Assembly: GCF_009870125.1 (NCBI RefSeq)
Contig: NC_046683.1
Location: 64,247,869-64,311,868, forward strand
Origin: Drosophila pseudoobscura
Taxonomy: Eukaryota; Arthropoda; Insecta; Diptera; Drosophilidae
Length of the DNA stretch: 64,000 nucleotides
Reading direction: 5' to 3'
Part shown: piece by piece, positions 55,801 through 64,000 of the stretch
Numbering within the stretch: position 1 is the first letter of the stretch
How the letters are laid out: each line of letters starts with the position of its first letter
The notes under the pieces: model-generated
Seen by the model: the letters and a program-made list of their open reading frames with translations, nothing else
Databases searched by the model: none
What the model was told of the DNA's origin: nothing
Translations under genes and position numbers: made by a program

Positions 55801-56295
55801 TCAGCGTGTTTCTTTTGAAAATGGTTCGAAATAATAGCCTTTATTACTAATATTATTGAATAAAAACCAGCCTTAGATGACTAATATTCAAAGCTAAAAA
55901 AATACCCCACAGCAAGCAAGTCACATGATAATTAAGCTTTGATTGCCCTTCCCCCGCTAAACAATCGTTTTGTTATTCTTTTCTATTGCTCAACGTTTTC
56001 TTTACGTATTATTATGAAATACGAGTAGAGCTCGTGCACATACATTAATATTTTGCAATCGGGGTGCACATGACACACCCTAACAAGACACGCAACGTCT
56101 TGCAAAAGAAGAAGAAAACTAATGCAATTTCATGTAAAGGTAAACACGTCTAGCTATCCCCCTCCCACTCCCACTCCCCCTCCCAAACCCAATCCCACTA
56201 TCTCTTACACTTACTTCCAATCTTTTTCCCACTATCTCCTCCGTCGGCCTGTCTGCTGTTTTGTGTATTTACAGGTTTCAACATTTCCATTAGCC

Positions 56296-56326
<31 letters not shown>

Positions 56327-57742
56327 CCGTAAGTACATACGCACCAGACGGAGGCAGAATAGCATAAATATTTTATAACTGACTTCATTTCGTCTTCTCT
56401 ATTACTCCATTGTCTATAATTAGAAGCTGCTGCGTGTGGGAAGGGGAGGAAGACAAGAATCTGCTGGAGAGGTACCTCTCATACATACATACATATGTAT
56501 ATACATATGTAGGTAGGAGAGAGCGAGCAAGCAGCAGCTGTAAAGATCCAGCCTCTAGCCAGAGAGTAGCGCAAAGACTCAAGGTATGTAAGTAAAAGGT
56601 AAGGCAGTAGCAAACCTGTAGATCGAGACATCCATACCCTCTACAAGATGTGTCTTTCCCACAATTAGGATGTTAGAGCGGGAGGGGGCTAGTTTCAAGA
56701 TTGACACGTTCCAGCGGCTGATTGCAACAAGAACTAGGCGGCGGAATGCCAATTGGAATCTGATGATGGATTCGAAAAAAGGGGGAAGACGGCGCTGCGG
56801 TTGTGCTCTGTAAATGTTTGTGTCTGGTTGCGGCGTTATCAGCGGCAGAGTCGAAATTTAAACAAAACATGGAACAGCGACAGCCGACAAGCCAAGGGCG
56901 AGAAATGATGAAGAAGAGTCGGGGCGGTGGGGTGATGGGGTGATGGTGGTTCAAGAGGAATACAAACAACAGTTCAATAAAAATAAACTGGAATTAAGCA
57001 TAAACCAATAAGCGGTACGACGGGAAAGAAAGCAAGCCCCCTCATGTTCGAGTGTGAGTGAGAACGCAGTAGAAGAAAAAACAAAACTGGTCCCAAGACT
57101 CGCTCAAAAATATGCGCTCAAGGTCGGTCAACGGATTTGCTTTTGTTGCTCTTTTTCGACCAAGCAGCCGCAGCAGCAGAAAAGCAACAGAAAGATCACA
57201 AAACAGGGCGCCAGAGAGAGGGAGAGCATAATTCTGCTAGCGGAAGCAGCAAATTTCAATTTCCTGAGTTGGCGAATAAATTTGTTGCTTCACCCACACA
57301 CACACAGACAGCAGCACACACGCACACGAATGCTGTGCCGTTATTTCCAAGAAGCGAAAGGCAAACCAACAGCTTTTTTTTTTACGAATTCATAGGATAA
57401 TAAACCGAAAACAGAGCAAAAGGCACGCATGATCAATGGGGGGTAGAGAGCGAGAGAGAGAGAGAGCACAGAGAGATCAGATCCAGCTCGCCATGTGCTA
57501 GATAGCCGTCTCGCTCTAACGCTCGCCGCACCTTAACAAGTGCGAAGAAGCAGCGGCATAAAACAAAAGGAGCAACAGCATCGGAATAGTGGAAAAAACA
57601 TAGAATGGAAACATATGCATTTTTCCTTTAAAATACTGAAAATAACTGAACAAAACACAAAACTCACCTTATCCAGACACTTGAGCTCCTCGATGGGGTA
57701 CACCACCTTCTGGCAACGGGCACAGGTTTTATTCATCTTCAA
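30858..57742 (-). CDS. Lasp: LIM and SH3 domain protein Lasp
   Basis: Actin-binding scaffold of the nebulin family. Exons on the - strand: 57742-57668, 42934-42840, 34393-34261, 34158-34023, 32857-31523, 31362-31100 and 31037-30858, 738 aa. The LIM zinc finger is split over the first two exons ([10 protein letters not shown], then [19 protein letters not shown] and YCEAH). Two nebulin repeats follow, one per exon ([27 protein letters not shown]). A 445-residue exon very rich in Gln comes next, then a [12 protein letters not shown] linker exon and a canonical C-terminal SH3 (ALYDY-like [26 protein letters not shown]). The vertebrate protein lacks the Gln exon; skipping it would not keep frame with its neighbours unless the next exon is also skipped. 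Two ATGs lie near the start (57742 and 57736); the second fits the family start MNxxCARC. Confidence 0.92.
32858..34022 (-). other. Lasp intron between nebulin repeat 2 and the Gln-rich exon
   Basis: The frame of the Gln-rich exon stays open ~190 nt into this intron (KTKTKK), but a good acceptor at 32860-32858 gives the phase needed. The intron contains GTT repeats (33088-33112) and T/TATG-rich stretches (about 33932-33966). No further exon is supported. Confidence 0.5.
34961..35540. repeat. three imperfect tandem copies of a ~180-200-bp purine-rich unit
   Basis: TATGCCTCAGAAGAAGCTT occurs at 34961, 35139 and 35341 (spacing 178 and 202 bp). It is followed each time by an AGAGGGAGAG segment, GAGCC(A/T)GTAAAAAGGGACA and CTCTCTTTTGATCAGCATAGA in order, with indels between copies. 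Confidence 0.85.
40039..40107. repeat. 15-bp minisatellite
   Basis: The unit GAGGAAGGCTCCAGA is repeated about four and a half times without apparent mismatch. Confidence 0.95.
41924..42209. repeat. two-copy tandem duplication, period 143 bp
   Basis: The segment starting GCGGGGAAGCCCACTCAAC at 41924 is repeated from 42067 with only a few differences (for example CTAGATTTT versus CTGCATTTT, TATACGC versus TATGCTC). Each copy carries an internal inverted pair built on AACTAGTTCT. It looks like a recent tandem duplication. Confidence 0.92.
45712..45801. repeat. GGAGGAAT(G/A) minisatellite
   Basis: About seven repeats of a 12-13-bp unit of the form GAGGAATGGAGGA or GAGGAATAGAGGA; all-purine on the + strand except for T. 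Confidence 0.9.
46145..46380. repeat. GAAGAATCTCC-type minisatellite
   Basis: Imperfect repeats of GGAAGAATCTCC(A/C)(A/C) spaced about 12-27 bp. Similar GAATCT(C/T) blocks begin earlier, from about 44930, so the array may have grown out of locally biased sequence. Confidence 0.85.
46645..46695. repeat. CGGCGGA 7-bp repeat
   Basis: Seven-base units (GGCGGAC) repeat about six to seven times in tandem. Confidence 0.9.
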
Positions 57743-58500
57743 TCCTCGCTCTGCTTCTTCTTCTCCTACTGCCTCTCTTCTCTTTCTTTCGACGATCCAG
57801 CAACCGATTTGCGGGGCTGTGTGTATGTATAAGCACTTTTATTTACACCGAACTATGGGGCCACAGGACCGCTGGAAAACTCTGAAATTTTGCACAGCTC
57901 TCTTTCACGTTTCTTCCACTCAACTTCCCCTCAATTTTGCATTACGATCTAGGCGGTAGGTGCTCGTAGCAACGACGGCAACGCCGATGACAGGGGATAT
58001 GAAACAAAAAAAATTACAAAAAATATTCGTGTTGTGGCTTAAGGCTCAAATCTGATTAATCGAAACTGAAATTTTCGTAGCTCTGACACTAGTCACAAAT
58101 CTCTAATGTCTCCCACAACTGGTTTCCTTTGTAACTAACTTTTTGACACCTAAATCACACGGCTTCTGCGTTTATCAACTTTTTGCTGTTTGTTTCCACG
58201 GCTGTTGAGACTGCGCTGCAGGTAAGCGACGCGCGCAGAGACGCACTTGTGTCTTCTGTTTTCTGCTTGTGTTCACCGGAAAATTCACGCCTGTCCGCGA
58301 GGTCGACCGTTCGGAAAAAAAATTGGGCGGCAATTGGGCGGCAATGGGTGGCAATTGGAGCAGTGTGCGATAGAGGTGTAAAACCATCGATGGCACTATC
58401 GATAGTATCGGTGGTTTGGTGCCAGTCGCTACTATCGATGGTTTTGCTACTATTCATGATACTATCGAGCTTGTAGCTGTCGTTTGCCCATCTCTACTTT
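57743..58500 (-). promoter_or_regulatory. Lasp: Lasp 5'UTR and promoter with a CGATA/DRE cluster
   Basis: Upstream of the Lasp start lie probable 5'UTR sequence and, at 58383-58470, several CGATA or ATCGAT sites (ACCATCGATGGC, ACTATCGATAGTATCGG, CTATCGATGG, ACTATCGAG). These match binding sites of DREF and BEAF-32. A second such cluster lies at 58964-59045. Confidence 0.55.
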
Positions 58501-58538
58501 GATTTTGTATATTGTATATATATATAACATCGTTAACA

Positions 58539-58634
58539 ATGGACAAGTTCCCGCAACATCGACTGAATCATGTTTTCCAAAGCTGGGCAGATCATTTCGG
58601 AACGCAGGTCCCCTCTCAAGCCAAAAGTCGTTGA
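58539..58634 (+). other. 31-codon small open reading frame between the Lasp and Dab promoters
   Basis: ATGGACAAGTTC opens in a good Drosophila start context (CGTTAACAATGG), runs MDKFPQHRLNHVFQSW to SQAKSR and stops with TGA. It lies just downstream of the 58.4-kb CGATA cluster, facing away from Lasp. It could be a small peptide gene, a remnant first exon, or chance. Confidence 0.2.
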
Positions 58635-58963
58635 CAAACTTTTGTTTTTAAATAACAACTGGTGGATTACCAATGAACCTGATTTTAGCATATAAGCGGT
58701 TTATAATAAGCGAATTATTCCTATAGACTAAGATTAATGTTTGAAACATTTGTTGCTTACGTTTTAATTTGAACTTACAAATATGAACTTATCTTGGAAA
58801 ATAAACGTCATGAATTTATATTTTCAGACTGATTTTTGAAATATTTCTTAGTTTTTGAGTTTTGAAAAGGAATAAAATGAATAAAACGTTTATTTTTGAA
58901 CAATTTTTATTTAATTTCGCTTGAAAAATAGCCGTTAAAAGTCTTTTTCAATATTAATATATG

Positions 58964-59060
58964 AGCCCGATACTATCGACAGTATTCGATTTTTTAATTC
59001 ATTTCATTCAAAACTATCGAGTGGCGCCACTATCGATGGTTTGACAGCTGTATTGCTCAC
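58964..59060. promoter_or_regulatory. second CGATA/DRE cluster
   Basis: Contains CCCGATACTATCGAC, CTATCGAGTGG and CACTATCGATGG. Blocks such as ACTATCGATGGT are shared with the 58.4-kb cluster. Motif 6 boxes (AAATATACC) follow at about 59097-59140. The pattern suits a BEAF-32 insulator or a housekeeping promoter. Confidence 0.5.
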
Positions 59061-59164
59061 GTGCGGCCGCGGCAGTGTAACCGCGGAGTTATCGTTAAAT
59101 ATACCGATCCCCCGACCATCACAAATATACTAAAATATACTATTCAATTCTAAAAATACTAAAA

Positions 59165-59590
59165 CTCAAGTTCTATTTTACATATTCCTCGTTTTTGATA
59201 TTCCGTCGACTATAACCAGCTAAATAGAACATTTAGCCATGCCATCATAATTTTATACAATTAATGAATCTATTTTCTATTTACCTGGTGTATTTTTAAT
59301 AATTGCTTTTATTGCATTTTGCGAAAAAAGAGGTTTTAGCGAAATAAGTCAAACAAAAAACAAGTAGCGAAATAGGTCAATCAAAACAAACGGCAAAGGA
59401 AATTCGTTCATATTGCTCAATTTTGATATTCCATTGAATAATGCTGACTAACTAAATCTCTCAGCAATGCCCACATAGTTTTATCCCATTGATGAATAAA
59501 TTTTCTACAAGATTGGATAGTTTTTAATCCTTGCTTTTATTGTATTTATTCTAAAAAAGGGTTAAACGAAAAAGTTCAACAAAAAAACGA
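59165..59590. repeat. diverged two-copy tandem repeat, period ~228 bp
   Basis: TTTTTGATATTCCGT near 59192 and TTTTGATATTCCAT near 59420 each begin a segment with the same order of blocks: AACTAAAT-like, ATGCC...ATAGTTTTAT-like, ATGAATAAATTTTCT-like and TTGCTTTTATTG. The first block also occurs beside zetaCOP (about 25855), so the unit is dispersed. Confidence 0.6.
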
Positions 59591-60756
59591 TCGCCATATT
59601 GCGTGTAAGCCGTAGTATGCCCTTGTTTACCCTATTTTGTTAATTTTATATGAAGGTGAAACGTGATTTATAAAGACCTTTTCTCAAATTGATATTCTTT
59701 AGACATATTCAAGTACATTATTAGTATCTTGTATATATTTATCTCGATCCTGATACCTACTGAGCCTTGGAAGACAAACATTTTCTCAACTCTATAATAT
59801 CCCTTCCCTAGGGTATGCAGAATGTTGCTCAATCCGCCATGTTGAGGGACATTGCTGCTCGATTCTGGGCTCATGTGGCCACCCGATTATTTAATGATAG
59901 TTTTATCGATCATTTATACATTTCAGATTTTGTCAAGTGATGAACCGATAACTTACTTGTGGCGGCGAGCCTTTGTCAGATGTCGAATCGATACTGATAT
60001 CGATATCGGGTTAGAAAGCACCCTAAAACAACCACCCTCCGCCCACCCACCTTTACCCTACGGTGGTATCCTTACAGTCGAATTTTGTTTTTGGTGTGTG
60101 TTGTGTGTTCCTTTGCTCCTGCTTCCAGGGCGTAGGAGTGAATAAATTTTCTTTTAAGCGAATTCTTTAAAGCAAATGATTAGTTAGTAAGCCGGGCGTG
60201 TGTGCTTAAGGTTCCTAGTGGAAATATCTCAAAAAGTGTGGTTTTCACCAGCAAAAACGATAGTGTTTCAGTGTGTCTTTGTTCTCTGGCGAATTTTTGT
60301 GGTTAGACAGGGACATTTTCCAATTAGTGGGGAGAACTCAAATTTAAAAATCATGCTGCCATTATGTATGCTTTACAGGACTTTAGCGACGCCTTAAAGT
60401 AGGCAAAGTGAAAATGAAAACACCCACACAATTGAAAAATCAATAATCACATTCGGTGTTTGTGTGGGTGGCTAGGTGGGAGGGAGGCTTGTACGTGTTC
60501 GTGTGTGTGTACTACGATTAAATGCCGGCGCGTAGTATCGGCCGAGTGGCACAATAACAACAAAACGTGCGAGAGCAAAGGATACGATTAATACAAGTGT
60601 AAACAAAGAGAGCGAGAGCTTTACAGTTGCGTTCGATAGGAAAGTAACGAACGGAAGAAGAAGATTCAAATTCCTCACCCCTCCTATTAGCAAGGAGCAG
60701 GCACAATCATCAGCATTAGACGTCTTCCGAATGCCAATCTGCTTTTTGTGAGCACC
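59591..60756 (+). other. Dab: upstream region and 5' leader of Dab
   Basis: No coding sequence is supported except the short alternative first exon that follows. From about 60110 on, the sequence has the A/T- and GTGT-rich texture of a fly 5'UTR. A TCGATACTGATATCGATATCGGG block lies at about 59987-60008. Confidence 0.4.
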
Positions 60757-60793
60757 ATGCAGACGCTGCGCAAGAAAACGAGTCCTTGTAAAT
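60757..60793 (+). CDS. Dab: alternative first coding exon of Dab
   Basis: ATG CAG ACG CTG starts a 12-codon exon (MQTLRKKTSPCK) plus one base, ending at a consensus donor GTGAGT. Its phase matches the PTB exon acceptor at 61810, giving K-Y-R-N-D-P-G-R, so a second N-terminus replaces the 40-residue Ser-rich one. Support is phase, donor quality and an upstream AT-rich leader. No other exon uses this donor. Confidence 0.55.
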
Positions 60794-61585
60794 GTGAGTA
60801 GTCCCGAGTGTATAACCTTTAAAAACTCAACGTGAGAATGGTGCTTGTGATCATGAATGATCGATCGGCTTGAACGTGCCTAGTCCCCCTGGCAGCTGCT
60901 GCGCCGTCAATGTTCTCGGTGGGTGCAAGGTGTGTTCTACCTAGGGTGCGTCATTGCCAGAGTGGGCTCTCAAAATAGCCGGCCATTGGAGTGCCAAGCC
61001 AAATTAGGCACCCCAGGAGAGCGTGACTGAGCCTCACCTTTTTTGACTGCACCTTGGCAGGTGGTAGCCGATGCTCAAGACAACAACAAAGAGAGCGTCC
61101 GAGTGACACTGAGAGACTGTCGTGTTTTTTTATCATTCTGAATGAGAATCACAAAATAATAGAGTGAAATTTGTGTTTGTTTATTTGTTAAACAAATTGC
61201 GGCAAAAGTCCAAAAGCAACAACAGCGGCTGGGCAGCGCTCTCTCAATCGCTCTCATTCATTCCATGATCACGGATCGTTTTCGGTAGCGGCGGGTGCTT
61301 CTCGTTTGCCTCTGTGTGTGTGTGTCTTCGTTATTTGTTGTCTCTTGTTTTTTTTTTATATTGTTGTTTTTTTGAATTTAATTAATTGTATGGCAACAAC
61401 ATACATAAAGTCGCGAAAAATCATTGTGTGCACCCGTCCGTCCCGTCCAATTCCATTCTTCCCGCTCTTGATTTCGTGTGTGTGTGTGGGCCATGGAATA
61501 TCACACGAACGTGCAGATTCTGGCTAAGACTGTGAGGCTGTGTTAGTGTGCGCTCAGCGATTCCTTCAGGATTCGATCCGAGAAG

Positions 61586-63141
61586 ATGGTCAAATCTCTG
61601 GTTTCCAAGCTGTCGACAGCCTCCTCGAATCTCTCTCTGGCCAGTACCTTCGGCGTCGGCAGCAGCCACAGCAGCAGCGCGGCAGAGGAAACAAATTACG
61701 CAAAACGTTAGCGCAAAAAAAAAGCAAACAAAAATCTGAATCGCATACAAACACACACACACACACGTGACTTATATATGTATACGCTTGTGCGCATTCT
61801 ATTTTCCAGATCGCAATGATCCGGGACGATTTTTCGGCGATGGCGTTCAATTCAAGGCCAAACTCATTGGAATATTGGAGGTGGGCGAGGCCCGGGGCGA
61901 TCGCATGTGCCAGGAGGCGTTGCAGGACCTCAAGATGGCCATCCGTGCGGCGGGGGAGCACAAGCAACGGATAACCATCCATGTGACGATCGACGGGCTG
62001 AGGCTGCGGGACGAGAAAACAGGCGACTCGCTGTATCACCATCCGGTGCACAAGATATCCTTCATCGCCCAAGACATGACCGATTCGCGGGCCTTCGGCT
62101 ACATCTTTGGCTCGCCGGACAGCGGGCATCGGTTCTTTGGCATCAAGACGGACAAGGCGGCCAGCCAGGTGGTGCTGGCCATGCGCGACCTCTTTCAGGT
62201 TGTCTTCGAGCTGAAGAAGAAGGAGATCGAGATGGCCCGCCAGCAGATCCAGGGCAAGTCCCTGCATGAGCACGCCAGCCAGCTGGCCTCCTTATCCGCA
62301 CTGAGAGCTGGAGCAGCGGGTCATGCAGACCTCGCCAGTGGCGGCCACTCCCTCACCCTGAGCTCCCTCTGCGGTCAGGATGCCTACTCGAACGGAACCG
62401 CGCGACTGGGCGTCAATCTGGACGTGGCCAAGACCTCGGGAGCAGCAGCCAAAGAAGTAACCACTCCATATGTCCATGATCTCTACTAATCTGCCTCGCT
62501 ATTGTAGATCTCTCCCGAATCTGTGGCGGATCTGGTGGATCTGGAGCAGGAGTTGACCTCCCTGCAGCGCGGCATCACCCAAATGGAGAGGATTACGCCC
62601 AGCGAGCCGGGCATGCACCATCCCTCCAGCGGCGGAGGTGGCGTCGGCGGCGGCGGGCATCCCGGCAGCCTGGCCAAATCCGCCAGCGAGGACGATCCCT
62701 TCGGGGACTCCTTCATCTGTGTGCCATCGTACAGCATCTTGCCGCCGCCGCCCGAATCGGGCCGCAACCGACACAAGCCCCAGAAGACACCCGAGTCTGC
62801 TGCCGCCCTGGATGCCATCCTCTCGCCTCCTCCTGCCGGGGTGCGTTCCTCCCCAGCCCCGGGCGTTGCCAGTCAGGCCTCCGGCGTGGACAATGACGAC
62901 GACAGCTGGCTGCACGAGTTGGACCAGCAGAACGATGTCTTTGACACCACCAATGTGGTGGCCGCTGTCCTGTCGATGGCTCCTCTGGCGGCCAGCGAAT
63001 CCACGGCCACGCCCACGCAACAGTTGACGGAAATGTCCGCTACGGCAGCTGCATCTCTGGCGGATCTCGACATGGGCGGACTTGCGGGCCTTACGGGCAC
63101 AGCAACAGCAACAGCAGAGGAGCCAGCAATCATGTCGCTGG
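61586..63141 (+). CDS. Dab: Disabled, PTB-domain adaptor (5' part, runs off the window)
   Basis: Cytoplasmic adaptor acting with Abl tyrosine kinase, receptors and clathrin machinery in axon guidance and epithelial morphogenesis. Exons: 61586-61706, 61810-62456 and 62508-63141, the last ending in phase 1 at a GTGAGT donor; 467 codons are in the window. The N-terminus MVKSLVSKLSTASS is followed by a PTB domain at about residues 45-185 (GRFFGDGVQFKAKLIG, KISFIAQDMTDSRAFGYI, HRFFGIKT, LRDLF-like AMRDLFQVVFEL). After the PTB come Ser/Gly-rich disordered sequence and DDPFGDSF, an AP-2/clathrin-type DPF motif. DDSWLHELDQQNDVF follows. The most C-terminal, low-complexity part is missing only because the window ends. 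Confidence 0.93.
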
Positions 63142-64000
63142 GTGAGTCCCAAAAGAGAGAAGAGAGAGAGAGAGAGAGCGAGAGGAGAGGAGAGTGTCTC
63201 TCCTCTGCTTTGTTGTAGGATTTGTATGTCGTCATCCCCATTGAAAGTGATGAAAGAGCTGTCTGTGAGGCACGATGGGAGTGGCTGTAATGGGCAGAAG
63301 CTGTACTCGCAAGCGATGGCATGCCGCCACAAAAGGGAACGCCACAATCGGAAAGAATTCAAGGGTCAAATCAATTGAACTGAAACTTAATCTATGGGCT
63401 GCCGTGCGTCTGGCAGCTTTTCTCTTCCCCATAGATCGGATTTAACTTTAGGTTTTTCGTAGAGTAGGTTAAAGGTTAGATCTGTCACCTTTTCTCTGTC
63501 TCTCTGTCAAAGATGCATTTCGTAGATCAAAGATGTACGATTCTCGAACCACAAAGAATTGATCGAAATCTTTAGTTTAGGTTCTTGCCAGGCCTTTGTT
63601 TCGTTCACAGATGTATTCAAAAATGATTGAAATCCTTGGTTTAAGTTCTTCTTTCCTCCTTTTAGCCTGTACACATACATATATGATCCCTTTTATCTCC
63701 ACTATCGTCGCACAGGCAGCTCTTTCCGTGGCTCCATACGAGTATCCTTGTATCCCGCCAAAACTAACCTTAAACCGTGCAGCAGAAGAGGCAGGATAGA
63801 GTTACCTTCTCTGTGATTTCTTTTCATAGATCTTTTGTGTTCCCAAACCACTTTTTTGATTTTGTTTTCCGACACCGTAGATCTTCCCCTCTCAAAGATT
63901 ATGATTTGTCTGCCTTCTTCCATTCGGGGAGGAGGAGGAGGAGGCGTCTCGTGCCTCCCAGTGCATTCGAGATGCACTCTCTCTGCCTCTGTCTGTATTC
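63142..64000 (+). other. Dab: Dab intron
   Basis: Begins at the GTGAGT donor and shows a GA-rich run (63158-63190) and AT-rich sequence. Repeated ...AGATC and TTTAGGTT(C/T)-like motifs recur between 63430 and 63900. No further exon is supported before the window ends. Confidence 0.5.

Larger units (their letters stand above)
42935..57667 (-). other. 14.7-kb first Lasp intron splitting the LIM domain
   Basis: Very rich in simple sequence: GA runs (about 43820-43845, 44028-44056), purine minisatellites (45712-45801, 46145-46380), poly-G tracts (46758-46769, 47247-47265, 52219-52229), CA/TG microsatellites and CAG-type repeats on either strand (53870-53894). No nested gene, tRNA or transposon frame is supported. 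Enhancers are likely in so long a first intron, but none can be pointed to. Confidence 0.6.

Overview
The window is Drosophila genomic DNA. The genes have multiple exons with GT-AG introns, the proteins carry long CAG/CAA-encoded glutamine tracts, and the promoters carry fly core elements (DRE/CGATA, Ohler motif 6, near-matches to Ohler motif 1). Three genes that I recall as lying on arm 3L (Muller element D) in D. melanogaster are recognisable: Galphaf, Lasp and Disabled (Dab). The very high density of microsatellites, minisatellites and poly-G/poly-C tracts resembles the obscura group, but that species guess is inference. No tools were run; exon boundaries come from reading splice sites and checking phase by hand.

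Layout. 497-2086 (+): last four exons in the window of an unrecognised Gln-rich protein gene; its 3'UTR appears to be interrupted by a near-identical ~319-bp tandem satellite (about 3.0-4.97 kb) plus a second, degenerate ~118-bp array. 7064-12349 (-): Rm62/p68-type DEAD-box RNA helicase. 13239-14365 (+): a cGAS-like receptor (cGLR, Mab21-type nucleotidyltransferase) with an intact catalytic triad, head-to-head with the helicase. 15803-20251 (-): Galphaf. 24657-25693 (-): coatomer zeta subunit. 25952-26368 (-): a small unrecognised two-exon reading frame with one in-frame TGA. 26522-28635 (+): a coiled-coil protein resembling CCDC13. 30858-57742 (-): Lasp (LIM, two nebulin repeats, Gln-rich linker, SH3) with two large introns full of simple repeats, followed at once by an in-frame 132-codon second reading frame. 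60757-63141 (+): the 5' part of Dab, with two alternative first coding exons; it runs off the right end.

How the genes fit together. This is mostly a euchromatic stretch of independent housekeeping and signalling genes. The most interesting unit is the divergent pair of an RNA helicase with reported antiviral activity and a nucleic-acid-sensing cGLR, separated by under 0.9 kb that holds housekeeping-type promoter motifs and a 20-bp inverted-repeat element. The same inverted repeat recurs beside the zetaCOP/small-gene pair. Lasp and Dab are divergent and share a 2-3 kb control region with two clusters of CGATA/DRE-type sites and a degenerate tandem repeat.
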